In this document: piece by piece, positions 46,336-57,059 of the stretch
How the letters are laid out: every line of letters starts with the position of its first letter
Numbering within the stretch: position 1 is the stretch's first letter
Assembly: GCA_902728285.1 (NCBI GenBank)
Contig: CACVBU010000681.1
Span: 1,190,046 to 1,254,045 of the forward strand
Direction of reading: 5' to 3'
Length of the DNA stretch: 64,000 nucleotides
Origin: Clytia hemisphaerica
Lineage: Eukaryota > Cnidaria > Hydrozoa > Leptothecata > Clytiidae
Program-made: the position numbers and the translations under genes
The notes under the pieces: model-generated
What the model saw: the letters and a program-made list of their open reading frames with translations, nothing else
The model's database searches: none
Told to the model about the DNA's origin: nothing

Positions 46336-46690
46336 TAAAGACAAAAGGTTGTGTTTTGAATTTAGTTCCCAGGCCTCCTCACTAGTGCCATTCCCTTTTG
46401 ATCCCTATTGGAATTTCAATAAATTTTAAAGGTCAACATTTTTTCTAAAATTAAAAATAAGACCGAAATTATATTTTCAATTTTTTTGAGACTGAAAAAT
46501 ATTGAAAATTGGATGAATATTCAATTCTCAATTTTCTTGAGCGTGAAAAAAAAATTAAAATTGAATCAAAATTCAAAATTCAATTTTTAAACTTTTTGAA
46601 ATATTGAAAATTGCTGCAAAAAATCAATTTTCAATTTTCAAAATATTGAAAATTGACCAAAAATCGAATGGACGTTTTCATACACGGATG
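46336..46690 (-). repeat. right terminal inverted repeat, 355 bp
   Basis: Reverse complement of 37,775-38,129; I found no mismatch reading the two arms side by side. Ends 128 bp from the integrase start codon, so promoter sequence probably lies partly within it. Confidence 0.92.
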
Positions 46691-47036
46691 CCCATGGATG
46701 GTTGGGACCAAAATTATAAATAGACTTAATAGTAAATTTTCATCCGGAAACTGAGTCAAAGAAAAGAGTGTACATATTCCATGTTTGTAATAAGAGATAC
46801 CTCCAGTCGTTTTTTGTTGACATTGGTTAATGTCCGTGTTGCTCATATGATTTGACTTGAGATCATCTTCCAAAAGATGTTTTTTTTACCGCACTGATTT
46901 GTTGGTTGACATTTGTGAGAGTTTGAGCAAAGAAAATTTTTACGAGGCATTGAAAAGGTTATTGATTCTTGTTGGAAAAGGTTGGCCAGTTGGCATTCAG
47001 AATTCCGCCACAAGGATCAAACCTTTGGGATCTTTC

Positions 47037-50000
47037 ATGTCAATAAAGATGATGTTACAGAGAAAGCTGATTGGTTTACAACTTTACAGTGTAATGCTGG
47101 TCATCTTTTTACCATGGGTGGAGGCTTACAAAACAGTGGTTTTGGTCCATGGCTTAAATTGTGGCGCAGATTCGTTCGAGGATACGAAACAAAAGATTCT
47201 TGATGTTCATCCAGGCACTAATGTTATCTTGTTGAAATATTTTGAGAATCTGAGAACCTTGGATCCTTTACCAGGACAATTGGACCTGGTCGTTTCTGAA
47301 CTGGATAAAATCATGAAGAAACACCCAGATGGAATTCATCTACTTTGCCATTCACAAGGTACCAACGCTTAACATTTTCTATTTGACTACTTCAATTATT
47401 AATGAGAATTTTCCATGTCCAAGTCATCATTAAAGTAATTTTCAAAATCTTGGAATCGAGATTTAAACCTTCCCGGGTCATCTATTCCATCAAAATTTTA
47501 TTGAAATTAAGGTCTATAGCTGGTAAATTTTCCAAAGTGGTCAATGAAACAGGGGTGTTATTTTTTACATTTCACAACACTTCAGGTGGTTTGATGTGCT
47601 TGGGAGCAGTGCTGAATTTGAATCATACAATTGAAACCTTCATCTCTCTATCCGGTCCTTTGTTTGGACAATATGGAGGTAAAGACATTATTTTGCTACA
47701 CAATATTCAGATCTCTTAAATCCGATTTTCGAGGGGAATTAGATTTTTCATAGGCATTTGCTCATCCTCTAGCGAAAAAGGTTTCTTATAGATTCTACAT
47801 AGAAAGTATATCTATAGAGGTCTGCGATTCAGACTAGATTTACAAAGAATAAGGGAGCCTATCAAATAATAAAATGTCAAATTATAGAGCAGAAACAGCA
47901 ATTTGACTTCGACATATCTTTTTTAGCATCCGTTCTCTGAGAAAAGAACTACATATAAGACCCTTTAAGCATTTGTCTAAAGCTGTCTAAAACATATTTT
48001 AAGTCTAATGAAATCTTTCTTTTTGAATATCACGCAATATATGGTATGAAAAAAAGAAACGATTCACCATTTATAGTTCCTGCTGGAGTTTTCGATGAAG
48101 TACCAATCATGAAACCATTGCTCAATTTGTCCAGAGAACTTGTAAGCATGTAAGAATTTTATTCTTCATTTTGGATTTTAACATTGAGGCAAAATGTAGG
48201 TTGGTGACATCCACCAATGAATTCGGGCTCCCTATACTACCTGCAGTTTTGTAGAGGTCTGCGATTCAGTTTAAGTAAAACTGTTAATACAGTTCACTTT
48301 ATATACAGTATCTTCAATTTCCCTGAAAGATCTTGTTTTCGTTTAGTAAAATTTGATATCTTTTTAAATAGCCGTCCTCTGACCTACCTCTTTTGTTTAA
48401 AAAAAATGTTTATCTTTGAGGGTTTATGGCATAAAAAGTATCCGTTGTACGGTACAATATTTGTTTTTTGAAGGGTTTTATGATGATGACCACAATTTTA
48501 TACATTTTCTTTCTAGACCAATTTATTCTGACCTTTTCCAAGGTGCAGTCTCCATTGCAAACTATTGGAAAGGTATCAATTTTAATTTAAAAACTCTCAG
48601 TGTTTTTTTCCTGTCTAAGACGCATGTTAGACCCCTCCCCCTTCTCTAGACTACTTGCCCCTAAACTTCAGCAAATTTTCTCTCCATCTATAAATCATTC
48701 TACCTCCACTTTTAAGTCTCATAATAGTTTTACTAAACACTATGAAACATAAAAACCTTTATTATACCGATTTTGTTCTTGGAAGAGCACCATCCAATAC
48801 ACACTCTAATTTCGTTCATCAGTGGATATCATCTGAGACACGGTTGTTTTTCTTGTCCTTTAGATCCACGTGATTCGATGATCGAAGCATATGAATATTA
48901 TTCTAATTATGTACCCGTCATTCTGAACGATCCAAGGTCACGTTATTATAATCAAAAAGGTACAACCAAAAGTTTGTTAAAAGATTTCTGTCTGCTCGAG
49001 TGACTTAGGGCAAGTCTCAAAAACCTAACAGTTTACCCTAAGTTTTCGCTACCAATAGCAGCCAGATTCAGAGATCCACTTAGGGCTCTAAAGTACCTCT
49101 ATACCTTAAGGTTTCAGGACCCGGTGTTACGTAATTAAGTATTAACCCAAAAATTAATTATTAAAGAAATTGTAACCGTGACGTCATAATTTGATCGAAT
49201 TTGGTGACGTTATGAATCGTATAATCGCTATAATATTAAAAATACATGTTCAATCTTTCCCAAATTTTAACAAAAGATGTATCTAACTGAAATGTAACTT
49301 TTTGAAAAAAAAATTTTGGAAAAATTTGATGACGTCAGCAGAAAATTGCGTTTTTCGATATTTTGCATTTTTTCCTGACATCATCAAAATCGTTTAAAAA
49401 TTTTTCATTGAAAAGTTCGGCACCATTAAGATGCATCTTTGGTCCAAATTTGACAAAGATTTGACATGTCCTTATATAGTTAGAGCTAATTTACGATTTA
49501 TGACGTCATAATTTGATGACGTCATAATTCACAATTTCTTTAATAATTAATTTTTAGGTTAATGTTTAATTACGTAACAAACGGGTCATGGCATCTTAAG
49601 GTATAGGTCATCTAAAAATCAATAAGTGAATACCTGAGAATGGGTATTGGTCGCGGATTCGGGATTTGTGATATTTAAAAATCTAGACATACCCTAACTC
49701 ACCCGAGTGCCATGCCTTGATTGAAACGATCGTTGTAAAAAGTTAGTATTCTCCAATGTATATTCTTGACTATTAAACAACAAAGAGCCTGAGCCTGTCA
49801 AAGAGTTGATACAAATCATTCTTCTCATTCTTTTAGATGCAGCAATTCGCAAAGAAAATTTTCTTCGTTTGAAGAACCTGGTTTTAGTTGGAGGACCTGG
49901 TGATGAAATCATTACACCTTGGCAATCTGCGTACGTTGACCTCTGGTTTCTTATGACCTTTACCAGAATGTTGACGATATCTCTTCTCCCCGGGGGGGGG

Positions 50001-51022
50001 GGCACTCGATCTGAAAACGACCATACGTTCGGCCCAAAATTTGGCTTCTAAAATCGGACCCTTACAGTGCAGTGAATTTCCATGAAAAATCATACCCTTA
50101 CAGTGCACTTTTTCAAAATTTCTCGCCCGTAAGGGTGAAAATTTTTGCAATTTTCCAAGAAAATGTGGAATTTTTCCTCCAAAATTGACCAATTTTACCA
50201 AAAAATTGGCCTTTTATCACAATTTCCTACCCTTACAGTGCAGTTCAGTCCAATTTTGTAATTTCCTACCCTTACAGTGCACTAGCTGAACTATGAAAAA
50301 CCTACCCTTAAGGGCCGAACGTCTGGTAGGTCATTTACCTTGAGTGCCCCCCCCCCGGGCTCTTCTCGTAACCTGTTGGAATGAAAGACATTTTTTCAAA
50401 GGATGAATTGATTCTGTCGTGACAATAAAATGTCAAAAGAATTCTAAAATAAGCTTTCCAAAGAAATTTGATTTATTGGATAACTAGAATATTCTTCTTT
50501 CGTTGCAGATTATTCGGTTTCTATGGGAACGATCCATTCAGCGAAACGATGCTTAATATGACTGAAACGAAGGTAATAGACTATTATTTAGAATCCATGC
50601 CCTTTTCATGCAAGCCTCAGGGCTCAGGGCAGGGATAATTAATGTGTTAAAAACTTAGAATAGAGATTTGAATCATTTTTTCTGAAAATAATTATTTCAG
50701 GCAACATCTTGAGCTCCCCCTTCCCCTAGGCCCATGCGTAATCGTCAGATAGGTTATTGTGAAGAAACCGTAAGTGATTTTTAATTGCTCTAACTAACGG
50801 TCGAAAAGTAGAGTTATATATTTTGACAAGCATCAGATCTCTCTAAAATATGTTTTGTTCCCTTTCATTCGATCATAGATGTACCAAGACGATTGGTTCG
50901 GCTTAAAAACACAAAACGACCAAGGGCGAGTGACGTCATATGTCATCCCTGGAATCGACCATGACTCTTGGCCTGGGTCCGATTTTGTGCTTAAGTTAGC
51001 TGTCTATCCTTGGCTGACTTAA
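47037..51022 (+). CDS. PPT2-like lysosomal thioesterase, copy 1
   Basis: Eight exons in phase: 47037-47358, 47586-47678, 48077-48149, 48517-48572, 48864-48959, 49837-49930, 50509-50572, 50879-51022; 313 residues, close to mammalian PPT2. PPT2 hydrolyses acyl-CoA/thioester bonds in lysosomes. A signal peptide is likely at 1-30 (hydrophobic LYSVMLVIFLPW, cut after VEA). The alpha/beta-hydrolase triad is complete: S106 in CHSQGG, D236 in GGPGDEIITPWQS, H294 in GIDHDSW. NYWK/DP and MYQDDWFGLKT are family landmarks. The frame is open 180 nt upstream of the chosen ATG; that part is not signal-like. Tail to tail with copy 2, 545 bp apart. The 8.9-kb transposon ends 340 bp upstream of the start codon. 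Confidence 0.93.
47705..47895. repeat. decayed copy of the 332-509 MITE
   Basis: Shares GAGGGGAATTAGA and AATAAGGGAGCCTATC with 332-509. An included TAGAGGTCTGCGATTCAG word recurs at 48,251-48,268. In PPT2 copy 1 intron 2. Confidence 0.45.
49100..49606. mobile_element. MITE with about 100-bp inverted ends and CRE-type palindromes
   Basis: The left side TATACCTTAAGG... TTACGTAATTAAG ... ATTAATTATTAAAGAAATTG returns inverted at the right. TGACGTCA occurs at 49,179, 49,331, 49,501 and 49,517. In intron 5 of PPT2 copy 1. Non-coding. Confidence 0.75.
49989..50359. mobile_element. poly-G/poly-C-ended MITE, CACTCGA form
   Basis: 371 bp from CCCGGGGGGGGGGCACTCGA to TTGAGTG + C run + GGG. 8-bp duplication CTCTTCTC at 49,981-49,988 and 50,360-50,367. 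The interior repeats ACCCTTACAGTGCA four to five times. In intron 6 of PPT2 copy 1. Same subfamily as 32,065-32,398. Confidence 0.86.
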
Positions 51023-51567
51023 GAGAAGAATCTTTGATGATTGTTTTTTAACTGTAGATAAATTGATGATTTATAGTTTTGATTTGTAGATATATTTTTT
51101 TTATTGACTTGGAGTTAATAATGGACCGTTTAATACATGGGGACAGTATTAGGGGCAAGATCAATAGCTGCATAATAATTTATAAGTTTTTGTTCCTTTT
51201 TTGATATTTTTTGCAATGATGAATTTCGTAAATCAAAATCCAATAACAAAACCATACAAAATATTTTCTTAGCCAAAATTTGACAATTCTAATTCTAGCG
51301 ATTATAAAAAAGCGTACAAAAATCTCTACGAGTGTTATAGAAAGTTTTACGTTATACGTTACGACAGAGTATATTATAAGGTTATATATACGACAATAAT
51401 AAGCAATGATATGTAAATAACATGAAATTTTATAGAATATGTTCACAATACAAGCACCAGACCCATTTTTACATCACTACACAAAACAAATAAGCAGGAA
51501 CACCAAATAACGACAAATCCAAGTCTCAAAAATAAGGGGAAAATCTAGATGTGAAGGATGATATCTT

Positions 51568-54500
51568 CTAGATGAGCCATGGCTCGATGAAGCTTTTGAA
51601 AACATTTTGGTTGCCATGCCATTCGATATGTTTGACACCGAGGATGGAACTCATCACTACATCTCCTCTTTCAAAAAGTGTTCTCAATCCAAACCAATCT
51701 TCTTGGTAGAGCTGACGAAAAAATGGAAATTGTTAGGGCCGGCCTCCACTTGCGCGCGCTGCGATCGCACTTTTCGGCTTCAATCATTTTTGCTTGGAAA
51801 AAAGATTACGTCATAAAAATGTAGCGCACGCTCGAAAAAAAAATTGAGCACATTTCAACTTTTTTGTTTGTTTTTCAATGGAATTGCTTCATTTTTCTTT
51901 TGACCAATAGTGTGGAAGCTTTGCACAAATAAGTGCGATCGAAGCGCGCGCAAGTGGAGACCGGTCTTTAGGTATCAGAATACTCGAGCGGTGATTGAGA
52001 AATGTAAGAGCTGAATAGCTTCCTCATCTACCTTCTGATTTGATTTGAAATTGGAATAAGGCGAATGAGATGCATGCAGCAGTTTCTTTTAAATTTAAAA
52101 CAATTTTAACAGTCGACCCGAATTCAGTAAAATCACCTTGTGTAGGCAATGGGAACATCTAAAAGAAAAGTAATCTTACTTTTTGTTGTTTCATGTCTTG
52201 GATTTTGTATTCTTCATCATAAAATCCGTATAAGCTGAAATGAAAAGTGATTATAAGTTCAAAGTAGACTGACCATTTTTGAATAGTGTAGAGTAATCCA
52301 AATTCTACCTTTTAAACTTTATCAGGATGAAATAAGGACAAGACCCTCGATAATATGGGAAACAGACTATTCATTTAACAAACCTAGATTGCCAAGGTGT
52401 AATGACTCCATCATCAGGTCCACCAATCAAAACAAGCTTCTTCAATTCTAAAAAATTCTTCTTTCTTTTCGCCATATCTAAAGTTTGATAGAAAGAAAGT
52501 TGAAGTGTCATTCAATTAGTTTCCTTAAATGAAAGAAATGTCATTTTTGATATTCTAAACTCATTTAGGTACTTGTAGAGTTGTTCTCAATAACATTTTT
52601 GTAATACTGTTTTCAAGGAAGAAACCAAATATCTAAGAATAGCCCTTCGTGGAAACAATTTCTCATGCCACTTTAAAATATATGTTACTATATCATTATG
52701 ATCGACTTATACTGATTTCCAGTGCTTTCAAATACTTGTGTACTTTTTATAAAACTAAAAATAGTTAAATTTAAAGAAAAACAACAAGTTTTATTTTAAA
52801 ATTTAACATCGCTTGTAGCACTGAAGACGGTTTTTTAATCGAAAAGCTTTTGCTAAATTTTAAAATAAAACTTTGTTGTTTTTCTTTAAATTTAACTTTT
52901 GGAATGTCAAAATTTCAAAAATAATTTTTCTAATTATTTTACATACCATCGGCTCGTGGAGATTGTGGATTATTATGAAGGATTGGTAAATATCGTGATT
53001 CATCTAAGTAAGATTCATAATACTCTTCTCTAGGATCTAAAGAGAAATTCAATCACTCTATCAATTAGGTTTTTTACATATTACTGATTGAATGCTGTTT
53101 CTTAAAAAGATTTGGAGAGGAAAAGAAGTATAACATCAAAAAAGATCACAAGAAGCTTTATACCTTTCCAATAATTACTGATAGCAAATGTGTCTTGTGT
53201 GAACGTCGAATACATGAACCTAAACAAGAAAATAAACTCATTCATTCTATCAGTCGGACCAAAATGCTTTTTTCCCCAGGCAGACTTTGATAATTTTCCA
53301 AATTCAGTCATCATTTTGAATATTGACAAAATTGGATTAATCTGTTACAGAAACTACATCTGTTTTTTAACGGAAAAAAGGCATACCCAGATAATTTTTC
53401 TCTTTCTCCTTTCAGCCAGGGAATGTAGCTGGAAACAAATTTAGGTACACCAAATTGGCCATTCAAGGGAGAACTCAATGCAATGAAGGTGTGAACATTG
53501 TGTTTTTCAGTTTCTTCAATTAATCCTTGGCAAATGAGACCACCTAAAATTGGAAAAATATTGGAATCAATTTTGTGATTTTTATGCTGCACTAGATTTA
53601 TAGATTATATCAGTTGAATCGTTCTTCTCATTTTAGTGCAAATGAATTCAACATTTTCCATTTCTTCCCAAACCAAAAACAAGGCCTTAAAAATATACGA
53701 AACTTTGAAAGTTTTTCAAGTCATTCTAATATCAACGTAGCCTGGATATCCAGGCTGTAAACTATTTCACAGTCTAGTTTTTGAGATCTTATGTTTTGGT
53801 TAACTACCTGTTCTTCCTAAAGCCATTTGCATTCTCAAATCATAATACATAGGCCCCTCTATCTATATATTTCTATAAATTTAAGTAACATCAGGCCCAA
53901 AGTCCCATTCTCGCTACATTCTCGCATGCGCGCACTTTGTTACAGCCATAAAGTCTGGTTTACACGATGTTGAGAAATTCCATAACAAAAAAAGGGTAAT
54001 TCTCTACTTTTAGTGTAGATAAAGGTTTTTAACAACATGAATAATGAAAAAGAAAAACAAGTTCAGTCTCAAAGAAAACATGGTTGGTCATGATGATGCA
54101 TGCAAGCTTGCTATGAATTTTGATGAAAATTTTGAATGTTTTGAATGGCTTTATCAACTTACCGTCGACTACTCTAACTTGGGATCTGGCCTGTATTTTC
54201 ACTTACTGTTAAATCTCTTTGACAACAAACTTTTTTTGATAACTCCACCAAGTTTATCAATCATACTTCTTTCAGTGTAGACCTAAAGCTCTAAAACAGC
54301 ATCTAATAACATGAAAACCAGAATATGATTCTTCAATGGAAATCAAAACTATAAAGTGCACTTACAAACATCAATTTGTCAGATATAACAAAGTTAATAA
54401 CCGCACTGTCATCATTGACAATAAAACAAACGATTTTCTGTCAAGAGCCTTGTAAACATTCCAACAACTTCCATCGAAATGATCTATCACAGCTCAGTCT

Positions 54501-55617
54501 ACCATTTTTAGCGCGGTCCAAGGATTGAGCCGAGAACGCTCTGCGAACTCCTGCGCGGGTGAAAAACTTCAATCTGTCAATCATTTTCTCAAGCGAAGAG
54601 TACGCAAAGTGATTCTAGCTTTACGATAGTGCCGCGGGTCATCAATGGATAGTATTCAATTATCATTATCCCTTTATTTTCATTCCTAGAACTTTTACAA
54701 AAAAAAGGAAAAATAGAAAAGTTGTATTTTTTACTGCTTTATTCACATACTGAATTTGAAAGATCTTCTATGTGGCGTTTTTTTGCAAACTTCAAAAGAC
54801 TGATTTTTGTCCCGCTTTTGCGGGACTTTGGCTTAAGTGCTTGAGTGCAGCATAGAGTACAATGTCCAAACATGCGTTTTCCGTAATTTTTGTGTGAAGA
54901 GTTAGGTCTACACTGTCTTTGTTCCTCTTAGAGTGCAAAGACACTCGTGTGTGCTCCACTACATATTTTTTTTCCATATCATAGTCCCAAGTTAGAGCAG
55001 TTATACCAAGACTGCTTTTTATTAATTTCTGTTTTGCTGTCCTGTGTTTACTGGAAATATTTTGGAAACACAAGTTTGCAATTTCATTCCCTAGGGAGAC
55101 CAAGCTGTAGTTTCAGAACTTTGTATGTTGAGTTGAAATTTTATTTTTTGTTGAAATTTTTAAAGCTTGGATATCTAGGCGAAGGTTCAAAAAAACTTTT
55201 TGCCCATTCTTTCCTTTTTTTTCTTATGCCTAAAGAAGGGTGTCAGAAGATTGGGGGGGGGGGTCTTAACAAATTATATGCAATCCATTAAAAAGACCAA
55301 AAAATCTAGAACTTTGATTAACTAAAAATACCTTGAGAATGACAAATAAAGTGAATTCCATCAATAGCTTCTTTCATCAGAGGTTCAATCTTTTGTTTCC
55401 AGTATTTCAACTGCCGTTGAAGTGGTGTGAAGCTTTCAATATCAGGATAGAGATGAACAAGGGTGACGTTTGTTCCTGGGTGATGTTTTTCAATCATTTG
55501 TTTCATATCTTCAAGATGATCTGCCTCACTCATGACACCATGTACAATAACAACTGGTTTATAGCAGTAGCCCAATGCCCAGTTGAACATGCTTACTAAG
55601 AACATGTAGAGCTTCAT
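51568..55617 (-). CDS. PPT2-like lysosomal thioesterase, copy 2
   Basis: Seven exons in phase: 55617-55332, 53543-53387, 53219-53164, 53036-52947, 52477-52384, 52234-52180, 51711-51568; 293 residues. Signal peptide about 1-18 ([14 protein letters not shown]). Complete triad: S94 in CHSQGG, D218 or D219 in [14 protein letters not shown]274 in GVKHIEW. Exons of 56, 94 and 144 nt match copy 1 exactly, and splice positions agree, but one intron of copy 1 (after GQYG) is absent here, where GQFGVPKF is read through. The proteins differ widely, so the duplication is old. The first intron is about 1.8 kb. A 5' splice acceptor just above the ATG (about 55,638) suggests an upstream non-coding exon. Confidence 0.93.
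51734..51970. mobile_element. MITE with GC-rich ends in the last PPT2 copy 2 intron
   Basis: 237 bp. TAGGGCCGGCCTCCACTTGC at the left is mirrored by GCAAGTGGAGACCGGTCTTTA, then inward GCGCGC and GATCGCACTT. TA at both ends. It adjoins the splice acceptor of the final exon (51,712). Confidence 0.78.
52764..52896. repeat. hairpin element with CTGAAGA...CGAAA core
   Basis: 133 bp. Ends GTTAAATTTAAAGAAAAACA and its inverse. The centre reads GCACTGAAGACGG, a T run, TCGAAAAGCTTTTGCT. A related segment in opposite orientation lies at about 56,982-57,053. The CTGAAGA/GAAA spacing resembles a hammerhead ribozyme core, but stem II is weak. Confidence 0.5.
54044..54660. other. interior of PPT2 copy 2 intron 1, no feature seen
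   Basis: The rest of the 53,544-55,331 intron is AT-rich and non-coding, with a G run at 55,250-55,262. Confidence 0.4.
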
Positions 55618-55790
55618 TTTGAGTTTGTTGCTAGCTACAAAAAGAGCAAGCAATGCAAGAACAAACGGGATGGATGTTGTTTAAAGCTTTAGTATGAAAT
55701 TCGCTTTATTGATATACGTTTCCAGTTGTTTCTGCTTTCAATACGATATAATGATCTAAAATATCAAAATAAGTTAAAAAAAAACTTTTC

Positions 55791-56038
55791 TTGCCAGCAA
55801 TAAATGTCCTGAACTTTTATCAAAAGAAATATGCTCAAAAAATATGGGACGATCCAGCCTCTCTGATGAAATTTGCCGAATTAGGGCTACCATATTTGTT
55901 TACAAATTTGGCCGGACGAAAAACGCTGACCTCGCATAAAAAAGAACAAAAGTCATATCAGTCGGTATCAGAAGCATTCAGGAATATTTACTTTCTGATA
56001 GTTGATAGACGCCAGAGAATATTATCTAGCGCTATCAG
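55791..56038 (+). other. open frame interrupted by the poly-G MITE at 56,039
   Basis: The frame (reading KYAQKIWDDPASLMKFAELG) runs into the MITE. If the MITE and one GCTATCAG copy are ignored it continues to a stop at 56,656-56,658, about 140 codons in all. Not recognised; could be chance or a gene relic. Confidence 0.25.
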
Positions 56039-56478
56039 CCCGGGGGGGGGGGGGTACTTAGGCAAAATGGGTGCCGAGTATGTGCGAGCCATAAGGGTAC
56101 CTTTTCTCATTCCTCAAAAGTCTCTCAAAGGGGTACAAATTCAAAAGTTAGTCTCTGAACGGGTCCCAAAATCACAAAAATCAAAAATTTCTCTCTCAAA
56201 GGGTCACAATTTCCAAGAATTTTGACCAAAATTTGGTGAAAATCAAACCAAAATTTGGAAAAAATTGACCGAAATTTAGGAAAAAATCTCTCAAATGGGA
56301 CCCTTTGAGAGACTTTTTCCTAAATTTCGGTCAATTTTTTCCAAATTTTGGTTTGATTTTCACCAAATTTTGGTCAAAATTCTTAGAAATTCACCAAAAT
56401 TTTGTCTCTCAAAGGGTCGTTTTTCAATTTTCGGCTCGAACATACCCGTCACCTTGCAAACCTAGTACCCCCCCCGGG
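56039..56478. mobile_element. poly-G/poly-C-ended MITE, long form
   Basis: 440 bp from CCCGGGG + G run + TACTTAGGCAAAA to CTAGTACC + C run + GGG. 8-bp duplication GCTATCAG at 56,031-56,038 and 56,479-56,486. Several TCTCTCAAAGGGTC words. Positions 56,223-56,376 form a further internal perfect inverted repeat with arms of over 60 bp. Confidence 0.88.
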
Positions 56479-56663
56479 GCTATCAGTAGTAAGCATGAAA
56501 AAGCTGATATACACAGGGAACGAGGTTGCATTACACCTTTTTGGACCTTTTTTCGACTCTTTGGCACGGGGGGTAAAAGCAACAATGCAAAAAGTAGAGT
56601 ACTTTATACGGCAAAGTGTGTGTGTTTGTACCCGGTTTTGATTAAACTGAAGCCGTAATTGTC

Positions 56664-56906
56664 TTAATTAACATGCATGTCCGGATGAGCGTGTGTTCGA
56701 AAAAAATGATTTACTTCTTTATGATCCGCTTTAGATGGAGTATATGGCTCTACTATATCCGACCGATTCAGTTCAGAAATGACGCGTTCGAAAGTCTGAA
56801 TCATGCAAACCAAAATACTTTCCCTCGACCTCTTCTCATCGGGAAAAACTCGTGTATAAACCGGAAATCCGTCTATCGTTCCACCGCGAAAATTTTGATA
56901 AAACAT
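56664..56906 (-). other. unrecognised 80-codon open frame
   Basis: Reads MFYQNFRGGTIDGFPVYTRV... to ...HAHPDMHVN and a TAA. Its base use is richer in GC than its surroundings and the residue mix looks protein-like. No splice acceptor or partner exon was found. Possibly a transposon or gene fragment. Confidence 0.3.
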
Positions 56907-56981
56907 TCGAGTTTCATGTTGACGAAAGTTTTGCCAGGCATTAGTTGATCATTCAAGTCAGTAAAGAATTAGACACGAAAA

Positions 56982-57053
56982 TTTTTTATTTAAAATATTA
57001 AGCATAAGCTTTTCGACACAGTCATCTTCAGTGCAAACGATTTAAATAAAACG
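56982..57053 (-). repeat. copy of the CTGAAGA...CGAAA element core
   Basis: On the minus strand it reads GTTTTATTTAAA, GCACTGAAGATGACTG, GTCGAAAAGCTTATGCT, then AT-rich DNA, parallel to 52,764-52,896. Here TGAC/GTCG could form a short stem II. Confidence 0.45.
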
Positions 57054-57059
57054 TTAAAA

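Larger units (their letters stand above)
37775..46690. mobile_element. complete 8.9-kb two-gene DNA transposon, IS3-like integrase (IS3EU-type)
   Basis: Bounded by 355-bp inverted repeats that read identical along their whole length, flanked by the 6-bp duplication CCCATG (37,769-37,774 and 46,691-46,696). It contains two convergent intron-containing genes: a RING-like protein (38,973-41,937, plus) and a DDE integrase (46,208-44,610, minus). Between their 3' ends lie about 2.7 kb with nested MITEs. The integrase family and 6-bp duplication match my recollection of the eukaryotic IS3-like superfamily (IS3EU in Repbase); not checked. Identical arms and open genes indicate recent movement, so the copy may be active. 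Nested MITEs must then have been carried along or inserted later. Confidence 0.92.

Noticed and set aside
46857-47036. N-terminal extension of PPT2 copy 1
   Set aside because: It would bury the signal peptide; the ATG at 47,037 precedes a normal signal sequence.
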